From Planctomycetota bacterium (GTDB lineage Bacteria; Planctomycetota; UBA1135; UBA2386): 52,547 nt of DNA. Below the pieces are notes generated by a model. The model was not told the origin of the DNA, did no database searches, and worked only from the letters and a program-made list of their open reading frames with translations. Below are positions 8,190 to 18,055 of the stretch, piece by piece. Within the stretch, counting starts at the first letter, position 1. The number at the start of each line of letters is the position of its first letter. Location of the stretch: positions 1 through 52,547 of the forward strand of contig JAJFFD010000069.1 in the NCBI GenBank assembly GCA_021776805.1, in the 5' to 3' direction. The position numbers and the translations under genes are program-made.

Positions 8190-11100
8190 ATGTCATCGAT
8201 TCCTGGACCTGCACGCGCCTGGTTGTTCATGCCTCTACTCGCGCTCCTCGGCGCTTGCGGAGCGGGCGTCGCCACGGGCATAGTTTTGGGCAGCGATCGC
8301 TCGAGTTCCTCGACCCCTCCGGCCGCGCCCTTGGTGCCAGCGATCAGCCTGCCGGTGAGTCAGGGACCCCTCTTCCTGCTGCCACCACCTGAGCAGGTCT
8401 TTACCGTTCGAGCGATTCTCAACAACATCGATATTCCGCCCAACGTCGATGTCCGCGTGGAGCTGCAGGCCAACGGCCAGACATCGGTTCAGCTACAACC
8501 GGAATTGAGCCAGCAAGTTGGCAGCGATCCGGTTGTGTCCTTCTTTCTTCGCACGGAGGAGATCAAGAACAGTTTTCTACCGGACCTCTTCAGTCAGGAC
8601 GTGGAAGCTGAGCTGCAGGTCTTTTTCGATGATGTTCCGGTCAGCCCAGAGCCGGCCAGATTCCTTCTGCTCAGACAGCCGGAGGCATCACTAGCAATCG
8701 AACCCGGTGCACCGGACCAGGCTCTTCTCTCCACCAGCGGGGGCACGCGCATCAGGCTGCGGGTCAAGTCTCTGCCGGATGGGCTGCAATCCGGCCTGCT
8801 GGTGGACATCGCGACCCCCAACCCGAACGGTCTTCCGGGGGCGGTTGTCACTCCCTGTGGCGATGTCGTGCTCTTCGAGGACCCCTTGGGGGAGGGGACT
8901 ATCGTCGAGTGCACGACACCGCCCTCACGCTTCCCGACCAACGCGGCGGTGCGAATCGAGGACGCCAAAGCGGGCGTCTCGAATGCGATCGTGACAGTCT
9001 TCTATGTGCCTACCATTTCTGCAGCGGTACCCAGGCGAGCGAGTGCTCGCGGAGGTGATCTGGTCAATCTGACTGGCGATGGCCTGATCCCCCTCGACCT
9101 GACTGTGCCGGGGCAGCCTAGATTGGACTTTGGCAAAGTTCAGGTAGTGCTGCGCCGCGGGCAGCGGGACACAGTTCTCGGGCTCGATGAACTCAGGCCG
9201 CAGCTGTCATCCCTGAGCAATATCGTCTTCGTAAGCCCGCCCTCGCCTGACGGGAGACCAGGACCGGCGGAGATACTTCTGCGGGTCTCGTTGCCTTTCA
9301 ATGTGGAGACGGTAGCGCGCAGCATCTTCACCTATGGAGTCAGTCAGCCCGAGTTCGGCCCCCTTGGACAGGGGCTGAAGAGAATGCCAATAGGAATCGT
9401 GGCGGAGAATCTTCGACCTCTTTCTCCTGGTCGAGAGATTCCAGTCGATATCGCCCTCCTGAACGATCCAAGTGGCGTGCCTGAGCTGGATCTCCTGCAG
9501 AGCCAAGGCAACGGGGTCTTCTTGCCCCTCGAGTCTCGAGTGCCGGCAGCCGCGGTGATCGCTCCTGAGCAGCGCAATCCGGCCAGCTTTGCAGCCGGTG
9601 ATTTCAATCAGGATGGCAAGTCTGACCTCTTCATCCTGAATCGGGGCAATGGAGTCTCGGCGGCCCACAGCATGGTGCTGGGGGACAATCTGGGGGGAGC
9701 GCCGACGGTCTTGGCCACAGGAACTCAGCCAGGAACCGCTGATTCACAAGTGGTGCGCAGTGGTGACCTCGACGAAGACGGCAATATCGATCTGGCAATT
9801 CTTCGTGCGCCAGGCCTCGAGCCCGCCATCGAAGTGCTCCTGACGCGAACCTGGGTTGGTAGTCCCTCCTTTGCCAGCAGCGAACCCTTGTCGAGCTCGG
9901 GCGATGTTCTCGAGGCCATGGATCTCATCGATATGGATGGTGATGGTCATTTGGACATCATCGCTGCTGGTGGTGGGCTGCAGCCGGTCTTGATCACGGC
10001 CTATGGCCGTGGAGACGGCAGCTTCGAGGGCTTTCAAAGACTGGACATTCAATCCGCTGAGTTCACGCCGGAGGCAGGTTCGCGGGTGATCGGGGTGCAC
10101 GGGGCTTTCCCGGGGAGCCCGGGTGCAATCGCCGTCATCATGTCCGGTGGCGACGACCTCGTCACCTCTCCACCCGCTGTGCTGGTAATGCCGGGGATCG
10201 CTGCCCGCGTCCATGGTGGTCCCGATGATCCTGGTGGTGGGACACTCAGTCTTCTGTCCGCCGATGCCAAGATCGCCGTCAGCATGGCTGCTGACATGGA
10301 TTTGGATGGGATCCCGGAACTTGTCTTTGGCTTTGATGCACCGACTGCGCGCCCGCTTCGACTCTTGCACTGGATATCGGGATCGCTGGTGGAGTTGCCC
10401 GGCAATGTCGACTTGCGTGGTGAGTTGGTGACCCGTTGCCAGAGTTTGGAGTTCGGCCTCGCTGTGACCGATGACCCGCCCGGAACCAAGAGGGTGCCGG
10501 CGGTCTTCCTGGCGCATGAGGCCTGGGTCGATGGCCAACTCGAAGCCCGGGTGAGTACTCTGCTGGTCGGCCCCGGGCCATGGCTACTGAGTCCGATCGC
10601 GCGCAAGGACATCAGCGAAGAGATCCGCTCGATGCACCTGGTGAGCAATGGTGATCAATCCGATCAGGAGGCTTCGGATCTAGCGGTCATTCTCGAGGAC
10701 CGGATCAAGTTCTTGAACAGCGATGGTCTCGGCGGGCTCTTCGATGACTTCGAGGTGATGGTGCCGGGTTTGTTGGAAGAGACGGTCATTCCTGTGCAGC
10801 TCGACTTGCCTCAGACCAGCAGGGAGAGCCAGGCGTTCTTGATCGACGATGGTCGCCTGGCTGTCCTCTACAGCGAGGGCCAGAGCATGGTGTATTCCCC
10901 GGACTTGCGGCGTGCTCTTCCCTCCGCACTACGCAGCATTCCTGTCTCCGGTCGATCGAGGATCATCCAGAAGGACGTCGATCAGGATGGCTTGCTGGAT
11001 TTGGTGGTTCTGCTTCATCTGAGCCTGTCCGTGACCGGAGCGGAGGACCAGGCGGCAGTCCTGCTATTCCCGCGTGATGGGCCGATCGTCACTCTCGAGC

Positions 11101-11885
11101 GTCTGCCCTTCAAGGTTCCGGATCTCACGCTTCCCCAGCAGCTTGTACACGGTGCGAGTAGCAGCATGGTCTTGGCGGACTTCGCCGCTGACGGTCTCGG
11201 TTCCCCACTCGAGTTGGCCCTGGCGATTCCAGAGGGGGTCAATGGGGATGAGATCCGGTTCTATCGCTACTCGAGAATGGATGCGCAGATCCCTGACGAT
11301 GATCGCTTTCTACGTTCCTTCGCCAATTCCAACATCAGAGCTCTGTCAGGAGGCTTCGGCCCGAGGGTCTTGAGTTCGGGGGATATGGATGGCAACGGTA
11401 GCGAGGACCTGATCGTCGCCGCCGAAGATGAGAGCAGCATTCTCGTGTTCTTGCACAACGGCTTATCGATTCTCGACAAGGAAGAAGAGGTCAACGTCGG
11501 GGCTTTCAATCTCAGTAGTAGTGATGCGCTTCCACCAGGTGAGCCAAGGGCGATCATCAGATCGGACTATGACGGGGATGGAATCGGCGACTACATGGTT
11601 CACGTCAGAGATGTAGGTGTTGAGACCAGGCATGCAGTGGCGGTGTACATTTCGGATGGTATTGGCCGCTTTGTCCAATCTCATCTGCTGCCAGCGACGA
11701 GGGTCGGTGACAAGATCCCGCGAATGGACAGTTCCGGTCTGTTCTCCCTCCCGCGCAACGCTGAGCTGCAGCTCGCTGTTTCTGACATGAACATGGACGG
11801 CAGCGTCGACCTCTTGCTGGCCTGGGGGCCTGACAGGTTTGGCTTGGACGGTCATATCCGGATCTTGTTCGGCGGCTACCGCTGA
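8190..11885 (+). CDS. Large FG-GAP/VCBS-repeat lipoprotein
   Basis: Predicted exported lipoprotein of 1231 residues. The N-terminus has a signal with lipobox LLGAC (cysteine near residue 23). Residues up to about 260 look like beta-sandwich material; about 270-390 resembles an IPT/TIG domain (RRASARGGDLVNLTGDGL). The remainder carries at least eight calcium-binding FG-GAP-type loops of the form DxDxDGxxDL, for example GDFNQDGKSDLFIL, GDLDEDGNIDLAIL, DMDGDGHLDIIAA, DVDQDGLLDLVVL, GDMDGNGSEDLIVA, DYDGDGIGDYMV and DMNMDGSVDLLLA. Such loops form integrin-like beta-propellers used in adhesion or carbohydrate binding. The cell position (outer membrane or surface) and the ligand cannot be read from the sequence. 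Confidence 0.85.
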   Translation: MSSIPGPARAWLFMPLLALLGACGAGVATGIVLGSDRSSSSTPPAAPLVPAISLPVSQGPLFLLPPPEQVFTVRAILNNIDIPPNVDVRVELQANGQTSVQLQPELSQQVGSDPVVSFFLRTEEIKNSFLPDLFSQDVEAELQVFFDDVPVSPEPARFLLLRQPEASLAIEPGAPDQALLSTSGGTRIRLRVKSLPDGLQSGLLVDIATPNPNGLPGAVVTPCGDVVLFEDPLGEGTIVECTTPPSRFPTNAAVRIEDAKAGVSNAIVTVFYVPTISAAVPRRASARGGDLVNLTGDGLIPLDLTVPGQPRLDFGKVQVVLRRGQRDTVLGLDELRPQLSSLSNIVFVSPPSPDGRPGPAEILLRVSLPFNVETVARSIFTYGVSQPEFGPLGQGLKRMPIGIVAENLRPLSPGREIPVDIALLNDPSGVPELDLLQSQGNGVFLPLESRVPAAAVIAPEQRNPASFAAGDFNQDGKSDLFILNRGNGVSAAHSMVLGDNLGGAPTVLATGTQPGTADSQVVRSGDLDEDGNIDLAILRAPGLEPAIEVLLTRTWVGSPSFASSEPLSSSGDVLEAMDLIDMDGDGHLDIIAAGGGLQPVLITAYGRGDGSFEGFQRLDIQSAEFTPEAGSRVIGVHGAFPGSPGAIAVIMSGGDDLVTSPPAVLVMPGIAARVHGGPDDPGGGTLSLLSADAKIAVSMAADMDLDGIPELVFGFDAPTARPLRLLHWISGSLVELPGNVDLRGELVTRCQSLEFGLAVTDDPPGTKRVPAVFLAHEAWVDGQLEARVSTLLVGPGPWLLSPIARKDISEEIRSMHLVSNGDQSDQEASDLAVILEDRIKFLNSDGLGGLFDDFEVMVPGLLEETVIPVQLDLPQTSRESQAFLIDDGRLAVLYSEGQSMVYSPDLRRALPSALRSIPVSGRSRIIQKDVDQDGLLDLVVLLHLSLSVTGAEDQAAVLLFPRDGPIVTLERLPFKVPDLTLPQQLVHGASSSMVLADFAADGLGSPLELALAIPEGVNGDEIRFYRYSRMDAQIPDDDRFLRSFANSNIRALSGGFGPRVLSSGDMDGNGSEDLIVAAEDESSILVFLHNGLSILDKEEEVNVGAFNLSSSDALPPGEPRAIIRSDYDGDGIGDYMVHVRDVGVETRHAVAVYISDGIGRFVQSHLLPATRVGDKIPRMDSSGLFSLPRNAELQLAVSDMNMDGSVDLLLAWGPDRFGLDGHIRILFGGYR

Positions 11886-11918
11886 TTCGATCCGGGTCAT
11901 TCGCTACCCTGATTCGCG

Positions 11919-13046
11919 ATGGCAAAGAATCTAGGGATAGCGATGGTTGGTCACGCTTTCATGGGGCGGGCTCACGCCAATGCTTTCAGGCAGGTTGGTC
12001 GCTTTTTTGATCTCCCTTTTGAAGTGACGCCACGAGTCGTGGTTGGCCGGGATCCGGATCGCGCTGAGGCCGCCCGCCGGCAACTCGGCTTCCTCGAATC
12101 CAGCGTGGATCTGGCCGCCGTCCTGGAGCGCGATGATGTGAGCATCGTCGATGTTGCGACGCCCAACGACAGCCATGCGGAGATAGCCATCGCAGCATTG
12201 AAAGCAGGTAAACATGTGCTCTGCGAGAAGCCCCTTGCTCTCAATCTCGCGCAAGCGAAGCGCATGGCGGCCCTGGCAAAGAAGGCGAAGATGCAGGTTG
12301 GGCTCTGGCACAACTATCGCCGCTGTCCGGCGGCGAGCCTTGCCCAGCAGATGATCAAGCGCGGGGAGATCGGCAAGGTCCGTCAGGTTCGCGCGGTCTA
12401 CCTGCAGGACTGGTTGAGTGATGCTAAGGCTCTCGGTAGTTGGCGAACCAAGCAGAAGGTTTGTGGTTCGGGGGCGCATGGAGATCTGAATGCGCATCTC
12501 ATCGACATGACGCACTTCTTGACCGGTCTGCGTTTTGCGGAGGTGTCCGGAATGGAGCAGACCTTCGTCAAGCGTCGGCGGGATGCGGATGGCAAGTCGC
12601 GGTCCGTGGATGTTGACGATGCTCTCGCATTCTTGGCAAGATTCGAAGGTGGTGCCATCGGTACCTTTGAGGCAACGCGCATGGCGCCCGGTCGCAAGAA
12701 CTACAATCAAATCGAAGTGAATGGGACCGAGGGCTCGATTCGCTGGAATCTCGAGCGCATGAACGAGCTGGAGCTCTTTCGCTTCGATGCACCGCGAGAT
12801 GGACAGGGTTTTCGTCGGATCATGTGTATGGACGAGCCGCATCCCTATGCGGCGAATTGGTGGCCTGACGGCCACATCCTTGGCTACGAACACACATTCG
12901 TGAATACTCTCGCCGACTTCCTGCGCTCCCTGCGCGGACGCAAGGTATTCTCGCCAAACTTCGACGACGGCCTTCGCGTGCAGGCCGTTCTCGATGCAGC
13001 TCTCAAGTCCGCAAAGACCCGCCGCTGGGTCAAGGTTTCATCATGA
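11919..13046 (+). CDS. Gfo/Idh/MocA family oxidoreductase
   Basis: Predicted NAD(P)-dependent sugar or cyclitol dehydrogenase. The 375 residues begin with a Rossmann segment (GIAMVGHAFMGRAHANAF, about 6-23), followed by the family's EKP motif (CEKPLAL, E103-K104-P105), whose lysine is catalytic. The C-terminal alpha/beta domain includes GDLNAHLIDMTHFLTG, with H and D residues typical of substrate binding, and GAIGTFEATRMAPGR. No Tat or Sec signal is visible, so it should be cytoplasmic. It overlaps the next gene, a TIM-barrel isomerase/epimerase, by 4 bases (ATGA). This pairing is common for catabolism of inositols or unusual sugars; the substrate is not identified. Confidence 0.9.
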   Translation: MAKNLGIAMVGHAFMGRAHANAFRQVGRFFDLPFEVTPRVVVGRDPDRAEAARRQLGFLESSVDLAAVLERDDVSIVDVATPNDSHAEIAIAALKAGKHVLCEKPLALNLAQAKRMAALAKKAKMQVGLWHNYRRCPAASLAQQMIKRGEIGKVRQVRAVYLQDWLSDAKALGSWRTKQKVCGSGAHGDLNAHLIDMTHFLTGLRFAEVSGMEQTFVKRRRDADGKSRSVDVDDALAFLARFEGGAIGTFEATRMAPGRKNYNQIEVNGTEGSIRWNLERMNELELFRFDAPRDGQGFRRIMCMDEPHPYAANWWPDGHILGYEHTFVNTLADFLRSLRGRKVFSPNFDDGLRVQAVLDAALKSAKTRRWVKVSS

Positions 13047-14092
13047 TCAAAGGGCCAGGCATCTTTCTCGCACAGTTCATGGGGGACGAAGCTCCATTCG
13101 ATACCTTCGCCAACATCACTCGTTGGGCGGCCAACTTGGACTACTGCGGTGTTCAGATTCCGAGTTGGGATGGGCGTTGCATCGACTTGCAGAAAGCTGC
13201 GGACAGCAAGGCCTACTGCGACGAATTCAAGGGTACGGCCGAGCAGAACGGAGTGCAGGTCAGCGAGCTCGCGACTCATCTGCAAGGGCAGCTGGTGGCT
13301 GTGCATCCCGCTTACACGGAGATGTTCAAGGCTTTCGCCCCAGAAGGAGTAGAGACCCCAGCGGCCATGGCGGAATGGGGCACGGAGCAGGTAAAGCTCT
13401 GTCTCACCGCCTCCCGCAACCTCGGTCTCGACGCGATGCCGACCTTTCCCGGAGCCTTGATGTGGCACACCATCTACCCCTGGCCGCAGCGACCTCCAGG
13501 ACTCGTGGAGGAAGGTTTTGCCGAGCTGGCTCGCCGTTGGCGACCCATCCTCGATCATGCAGAAGAAGTGGGCGTCGACTGTGCCTTCGAGATTCATCCC
13601 GGCGAAGATCTGCACGATGGCGCCAGCTACGAACAGTTTCTCGCCAAGGTAGATGCGCACCCACGCGCCTGCCTCCTCTATGACCCGAGCCATTTCGTAC
13701 TGCAGTGCCTGGACTATCTGGCCTTCATTGACATCTACCATGAACGGATCAAGGCCTTCCATGTGAAGGACGCAGAGTTCCGTCCCGATGGGAGAAACGG
13801 CGTTTATGGCGGCTACCAACCTTGGTCCCAGCGGGCCGGGCGATTTCGCAGTAGTGGCGATGGCGAGGTCGACTTCGTCTCCATTTTCACCCTACTCACC
13901 AAGTATGGCTACGCGGGTTGGGCCATCCTCGAGTGGGAGTGCTGCTTCAAGGATTCACAGCAGGGCGCCGAAGAGGGAGCAGCCTTCATTCAGTCGCACC
14001 TGATCACCCCACCGGAGAAGTCCTTCGACGATTTCACCGCCAAGGATAGGGATCAGAAAGCTCTGCGGAGGGTGCTTGGACTGGAGGATTGA
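13043..14092 (+). CDS. Sugar phosphate isomerase/epimerase (xylose isomerase-like TIM barrel)
   Basis: AP-endonuclease-2-family TIM barrel of 349 residues, predicted to isomerise or epimerise a sugar or keto-inositol. Metal-ligand candidates lie in CAFEIHPGEDLHDG (Glu and His), LLYDPSHFVLQ (Asp and His), FHVKDAEFRPDG (His and Asp) and the late AILEWECCFKD (Glu), in the order expected for this family. The start ATG overlaps the stop of the Gfo/Idh/MocA gene, so the two proteins probably act in one pathway. No signal peptide. The ISOmerase-like segment QIPSWDGRCIDLQ near residue 35 is common to family members annotated from Planctomycetota and related bacteria, but the substrate is unknown. Confidence 0.87.
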   Translation: MIKGPGIFLAQFMGDEAPFDTFANITRWAANLDYCGVQIPSWDGRCIDLQKAADSKAYCDEFKGTAEQNGVQVSELATHLQGQLVAVHPAYTEMFKAFAPEGVETPAAMAEWGTEQVKLCLTASRNLGLDAMPTFPGALMWHTIYPWPQRPPGLVEEGFAELARRWRPILDHAEEVGVDCAFEIHPGEDLHDGASYEQFLAKVDAHPRACLLYDPSHFVLQCLDYLAFIDIYHERIKAFHVKDAEFRPDGRNGVYGGYQPWSQRAGRFRSSGDGEVDFVSIFTLLTKYGYAGWAILEWECCFKDSQQGAEEGAAFIQSHLITPPEKSFDDFTAKDRDQKALRRVLGLED

Positions 14093-14101
14093 GGGAAAGG
14101 A

Positions 14102-15679
14102 ATGAAGGCACTCGCCACGCTTGCGGCCGCTCTGCTGCTAACTGTTTCGACCGAAGCACAACGAAGCAGGCCTGCGAACCCGGGCGGACTGGCTGTCGGC
14201 GTCGCCGATTATCCGATCAGCTTCGGTATCGAGAACCCTGCCGAGCTCCTGGGCATGATGCTCGCCGCCCTGGCGCCAAGGATGATGCGCGAAGATGTTG
14301 CAGCTGCCATGCGCATCGTCGACGAGGAGATGGAGAAGGAGCTCGGTCTCAGGCTGAGCAAGCCAACCAGCTGGAGTGCAATGGGCATCCACTCCAGTGG
14401 TGCCCTGCGCCTGTCGGTGCTTGGATTCGGAACCTGGGGCTTCCCCGATCCCGCCCTCTTCAGTCTGGACACGAGGGACCAGGGGAAGTTGCTCGCCTAT
14501 CTGACTCGCCAGATGCAGGGTGAGTGGGAGCAGGCAGAGGGCAAGCCCCCGGTCCACCTGGACAAGGGTGGTCAAACTGCCGTTGGCTTTCTCGGTGGCC
14601 GCATGTACCTCTTTGGTAGCAGCGGGGGCGGGGACTCTGCGGATCGATTGCGTACCATTCTCGGCGGAGTCGGACGAGAGCGGACGATCTCCCTCGACCC
14701 CAGCTATGCCATGGTGAAGGCGGAGGCAAAGGGTCCCCTGCCGATCGGCTTGTTCGTCAACCTCCAGGCTATCGAAGAACTGGCCGGGGAGCCCGACCTG
14801 CATCTACCCGAGTCCATGCTCGTGGCATTGGGTCCGCAGGGGCTGGTGGCCGGCGCGAGTCTGGCGAAAGACTCGGCCATACTCGATATCAAGGCAGCCG
14901 CCGAGTCCAGAGACTTCATCGCCCGCTTCGAGCGCCCGACCCTGGCTTTGTCGATGAGCATCGCCGACCCCCTAGAGAGCCTTCGCAAGCTCGTCGGCGA
15001 GTTCCTGCCTGGGGAACTGCCGGATTTCGATGCGGCTACGGCAGCATTGATTCAGAGATTGGGTCTGAACGGCGAACTGCTGCGGGCGCAGATCAAGAGC
15101 GGTAGAGCGGGCTTGCTTCTTTACCCTGGACCGAGGCCAGGGGACATCCCCGGCATGTTGGTATTCTTCGGCCTGAAGGAGGCTGCTTCGATCCATGCGG
15201 AGATGCGGGAGAAGCTGCCCGCCGGGCGATTCGGATTCGAGCTCATGGCTGAAGGGGAGGATCACCTCCTCTACATCGCCCCGGATGGACGCGACGAAAT
15301 CGTCATCGGCAGCATCGATCAGTACCTGGTCATGGCGAATTGCCCTCTCGAGATCAGAGCTTCCCTGGCTGGAGAAGTGCAGCCTTGGCAGCCCAGAGTC
15401 GGCGGTAAGCAGGTCCTAGCCTGCGAACTCTTTCCCGGCGGTCTCGGGGAAATGCTCGGCTTCACTCTCTTCAGGACATTCACGCTCTTTGTCGATCGTC
15501 TGCATCTCTATGGAGAGATTGAGATTCAGGAGGAGGGCTTGCTCGCTCGGGTTCTGCCTGCGGGGGATCGTCCCGCTGGCGAGATGCTTGCCGACTTCAT
15601 CGAGGCCAGCTTGATGGCCTTCGTTCAGGAGCTAGGTCACGAGATCCCTGCTGCTCCCGCCGGCAAGCGCCGCCGCTAG
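14102..15679 (+). CDS. Secreted protein of unknown function
   Basis: I do not recognise this 525-residue protein. It starts with a signal peptide (MKALATLAAALLLTVSTEAQ, cleavage likely after AQ or earlier). The mature part starts with a segment that mentions neither a metal site nor a known catalytic motif: LAVGVADYPISFGIENPAELLGMM. It alternates helical stretches and short strands, and shows a loose two-fold similarity of layout (GMMLAALAPRMM..., SIADPLESLRKLVGEFLPG...), resembling proteins of the DUF3352 type that are annotated as having no known function. The start has AAGGA just upstream (9 bases after the epimerase stop), so it may share its transcript. Location is probably the periplasm. 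Confidence 0.65.
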   Translation: MKALATLAAALLLTVSTEAQRSRPANPGGLAVGVADYPISFGIENPAELLGMMLAALAPRMMREDVAAAMRIVDEEMEKELGLRLSKPTSWSAMGIHSSGALRLSVLGFGTWGFPDPALFSLDTRDQGKLLAYLTRQMQGEWEQAEGKPPVHLDKGGQTAVGFLGGRMYLFGSSGGGDSADRLRTILGGVGRERTISLDPSYAMVKAEAKGPLPIGLFVNLQAIEELAGEPDLHLPESMLVALGPQGLVAGASLAKDSAILDIKAAAESRDFIARFERPTLALSMSIADPLESLRKLVGEFLPGELPDFDAATAALIQRLGLNGELLRAQIKSGRAGLLLYPGPRPGDIPGMLVFFGLKEAASIHAEMREKLPAGRFGFELMAEGEDHLLYIAPDGRDEIVIGSIDQYLVMANCPLEIRASLAGEVQPWQPRVGGKQVLACELFPGGLGEMLGFTLFRTFTLFVDRLHLYGEIEIQEEGLLARVLPAGDRPAGEMLADFIEASLMAFVQELGHEIPAAPAGKRRR

Positions 15680-15688
15680 GGGCCTAGC
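15675..15688. terminator. Palindrome shared by convergent stop codons
   Basis: GCTAG-GGGC-CTAGC, with one arm (15675-15679) holding the TAG stop of the secreted-protein gene and the other holding the complement of the TAG stop of mqnE (15684-15686). The stem is only five or six pairs, so a terminator role is uncertain. Confidence 0.3.
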
Positions 15689-16841
15689 TGGAGAGGAGTT
15701 CGAGCTCCTCGTAGGTGCTGCTGCGTTGCACCGGTTGATAGCCTGCCGCCCGGATGAGCTCGACCAGGTGGTCCTTGGGCAGGTGCTGGGGGGCGGTGGT
15801 GCCGGCGTCGTGAGTGATCTTCTCCTCGCTGACAGTCCCGTCCAGATCGTTGGCGCCAAAGGCGAGGGCGGTCTGCGCGCTCGCCGGAGTGAGCATGATC
15901 CAGTAGGCCTTGATGGTTGGGAAGTTATCCAGCATCAGACGGCTGACGGCGATGCTGCGCAGGTCCATCCAGCCTGTGGTTTCGTGGCCGAAGTTTGCCA
16001 GGTCCGTGTGGTAGGGCCAGAAGGCAAGGGGAATGAAGGCCATGAAGTTGCCGCAGTCGTCCTGTAGCTCACGCAGTTTGATCAGGTGATCAACTCGCTC
16101 GGAGCTGCGCTCAATGTGACCGTAGAGCATGGTGGCATTCATCTTGAAGCCATGCTCTTGCACCTTCCTGGCGGTATCGAGCCAGGCCTGTGGGCCCATT
16201 TTCTCTCGGAAGACCGCCTTGTGGACGCGATCGACGAGCACTTCGGCACCGCCGCCGGGGCATGAGCCCAGTCCGGCCTCGCGAAGATCCGCGAAGACCT
16301 CATCTTCGGTCTTGCCAGAGATCTTGAGCATGTGCTCGATCTCCACCATTGTGAAGGCTTTGACGTGCACCTCAGGACGCGCTCGCTTGGCGGCACGCAG
16401 AACCTCGAGGTAATACTCGTAGCCTCGGTTCGGGTGGATGCCCGCGACCATGTGCACTTCGGTGATCGCCTGGTCTGCATACTCGCGCATCTTCGCTTCG
16501 ACGGCAGCACCGTCCATGGTGTAGGCGCGGTCCTCGCCTTCCTTGGCAGCAAAGGCGCAGAACTTGCAGGAGTACTGGCAGACGTTGGTGTAGTTGATGT
16601 GCAGGTTGTAATTGAAGTAGGCCTTGTCGCCGTGCAACCGCTGCCTTACTTGCTGGGCCAGATAGCCGACCGCGCTGAGATGCGGGGTCTCGAAGAGCAG
16701 CAGGCCGTCTTCGCGTGACAAGCGTTCGCCGGCACGGACCTTGTCGCGAATCTCGCCAAGTCCGACGCCTTCGAGAACTCGATCAGCCAGTGCAGGTTCG
16801 AGGGGTTGATACCTACTTGCCTGTTGCTTGACCTGGCTCAT
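15684..16841 (-). CDS. mqnE: Aminodeoxyfutalosine synthase (radical SAM)
   Basis: Radical SAM enzyme of the futalosine menaquinone pathway that joins 3-enolpyruvoyl-benzoate to the adenosyl moiety of SAM. The 385 residues carry the 4Fe-4S motif CQYSCKFC (C88, C92, C95) after HINYTNV, then YTMDGAAVEAK, the IHPNRGYEYYLE segment, GSCPGGGAEVL and the C-terminal DLDGTVSEEKITHDAG, all typical of the MqnE/MqnC/CofH group. The shorter CAFAAKEGEDRAY loop fits MqnE better than MqnC. The start overlaps the mqnC stop (ATGA), so the two are translationally coupled. It has a convergent neighbour only a few bases away. Swapped assignment with mqnC is possible but less likely. Confidence 0.87.
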   Translation of the reverse strand: MSQVKQQASRYQPLEPALADRVLEGVGLGEIRDKVRAGERLSREDGLLLFETPHLSAVGYLAQQVRQRLHGDKAYFNYNLHINYTNVCQYSCKFCAFAAKEGEDRAYTMDGAAVEAKMREYADQAITEVHMVAGIHPNRGYEYYLEVLRAAKRARPEVHVKAFTMVEIEHMLKISGKTEDEVFADLREAGLGSCPGGGAEVLVDRVHKAVFREKMGPQAWLDTARKVQEHGFKMNATMLYGHIERSSERVDHLIKLRELQDDCGNFMAFIPLAFWPYHTDLANFGHETTGWMDLRSIAVSRLMLDNFPTIKAYWIMLTPASAQTALAFGANDLDGTVSEEKITHDAGTTAPQHLPKDHLVELIRAAGYQPVQRSSTYEELELLSS

Positions 16842-18001
16842 TGGGCAACCCCCTGTGAAGTGATCTTGGCTTGTTTCGGGGCTCGACCAAAGCGATCGGT
16901 CTGTGGCGTAGTTACTGGTTGGTAAAGCATGTTGCGGCGCTGCGGCGAGAAGCCGGCGTCCTTGATGTGCCGTTCTATTTCGGCCACCGAGGTCAAGTGC
17001 GAGCAGCCCGCGCTGCTGACTACGTTTTCTTCGAGCATTGCGGAGCCAAAGTCGTCCGCACCCATGGCCAGGCCGTCCTGGCAGATCTTCATGCCCTGGG
17101 TCACGTAGCTGGACTGGACGTGCTGAATGTTGTCCAGATAGATGCGTGCGAAGGCGAGCATGCGCAAGTACTCAGCGGAGCTCGCCTTTCTCTCGACCTG
17201 AGAGGCTAGTTCGGTGTTGTCAGGCTGGAAGGTCCAGGGAATGAAGGCGGTGAAGACTCCGCATTCATCCTGCAGATCCCGGATATGTGTCAGATGCTCG
17301 ATGCGTTCTTCGGACGTCTCCACATGTCCGAACATCATGGTGGCGGTGCCACGCATTCCCAGGCTGGCAGCCTGCCGCATGACGTCCAGCCACTCCTGGG
17401 TGTTGGCTTTCTTAGGGGCGATGATCTTGCGAACTCGCTCGCTGAGGATCTCGGCACCGCCGCCGGGTATTGAATCGAGGCCGGCTGCTTGTAGGTCGGC
17501 AATGACCTCGCGCACCGGGCGCTTTTCCAGGCGCGAAAGATGATGGATCTCCGGCGGCGACATGCCGTGGATCCAGATCTCGGGATAGCGCGCCTTGATG
17601 TCGCGGAATAGCTCGGCAAACCAGTCAGTCTTGAGCTTGGGATGGTGTCCGCCCTGCAAAAGCAGCTGGATGCCACCGGCGGCCCGCAACTCGTCGATCT
17701 TCTGGTAGATCACCTCGCGGGAGAGGGTGTAGGCCTCATCGTCTCCCGGACGCCTGTAGAAGGCGCAGAAGCCGCAGTCTGTCACGCAGACATTGGTTGG
17801 GTTGATGTTGCGATCGACGATGTAGGTGACGACGGGCTCCGGGTTCAGGCGGAAGCGCGTCTGGTTGGCCAGCATGCCCATGGAGCTGAGATCCAAGCCC
17901 TCATATAGGGCCAGGCCCTCCTCGGGGTTGATCCGCATGCCTTCGACGACCTTCTCGGCGCATTGATTCAGAGCTACTTTATCCTTGGCTGATTCGACCA
18001 T
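16838..18001 (-). CDS. mqnC: Cyclic dehypoxanthinyl futalosine synthase (radical SAM)
   Basis: Radical SAM enzyme that cyclises dehypoxanthinyl futalosine in menaquinone synthesis. The 387 residues carry CVTDCGFC (C72, C76, C79) within NINPTNV...AFYRRPGDDEAY, then LLLQGGHHPKL, IHGMSPPEIHHLS, GLDSIPGGGAEIL and MMFGHVETSEERIEHL. The CAFYR and QGGHHP motifs are characteristic of MqnC. It is the first gene of the mqnC-mqnE pair. No ribosome site was needed to choose the start: ATG at 18001 precedes the conserved N-terminal helical region. MqnA is encoded 9 kb away and no MqnB/MqnD is visible in the window. Confidence 0.9.
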   Translation of the reverse strand: MVESAKDKVALNQCAEKVVEGMRINPEEGLALYEGLDLSSMGMLANQTRFRLNPEPVVTYIVDRNINPTNVCVTDCGFCAFYRRPGDDEAYTLSREVIYQKIDELRAAGGIQLLLQGGHHPKLKTDWFAELFRDIKARYPEIWIHGMSPPEIHHLSRLEKRPVREVIADLQAAGLDSIPGGGAEILSERVRKIIAPKKANTQEWLDVMRQAASLGMRGTATMMFGHVETSEERIEHLTHIRDLQDECGVFTAFIPWTFQPDNTELASQVERKASSAEYLRMLAFARIYLDNIQHVQSSYVTQGMKICQDGLAMGADDFGSAMLEENVVSSAGCSHLTSVAEIERHIKDAGFSPQRRNMLYQPVTTPQTDRFGRAPKQAKITSQGVAQ

Positions 18002-18055
18002 GATCTGGTTGGGGCGAGCAGGATACGCTTCGGGAGGACGGACTCAAACCCCATG

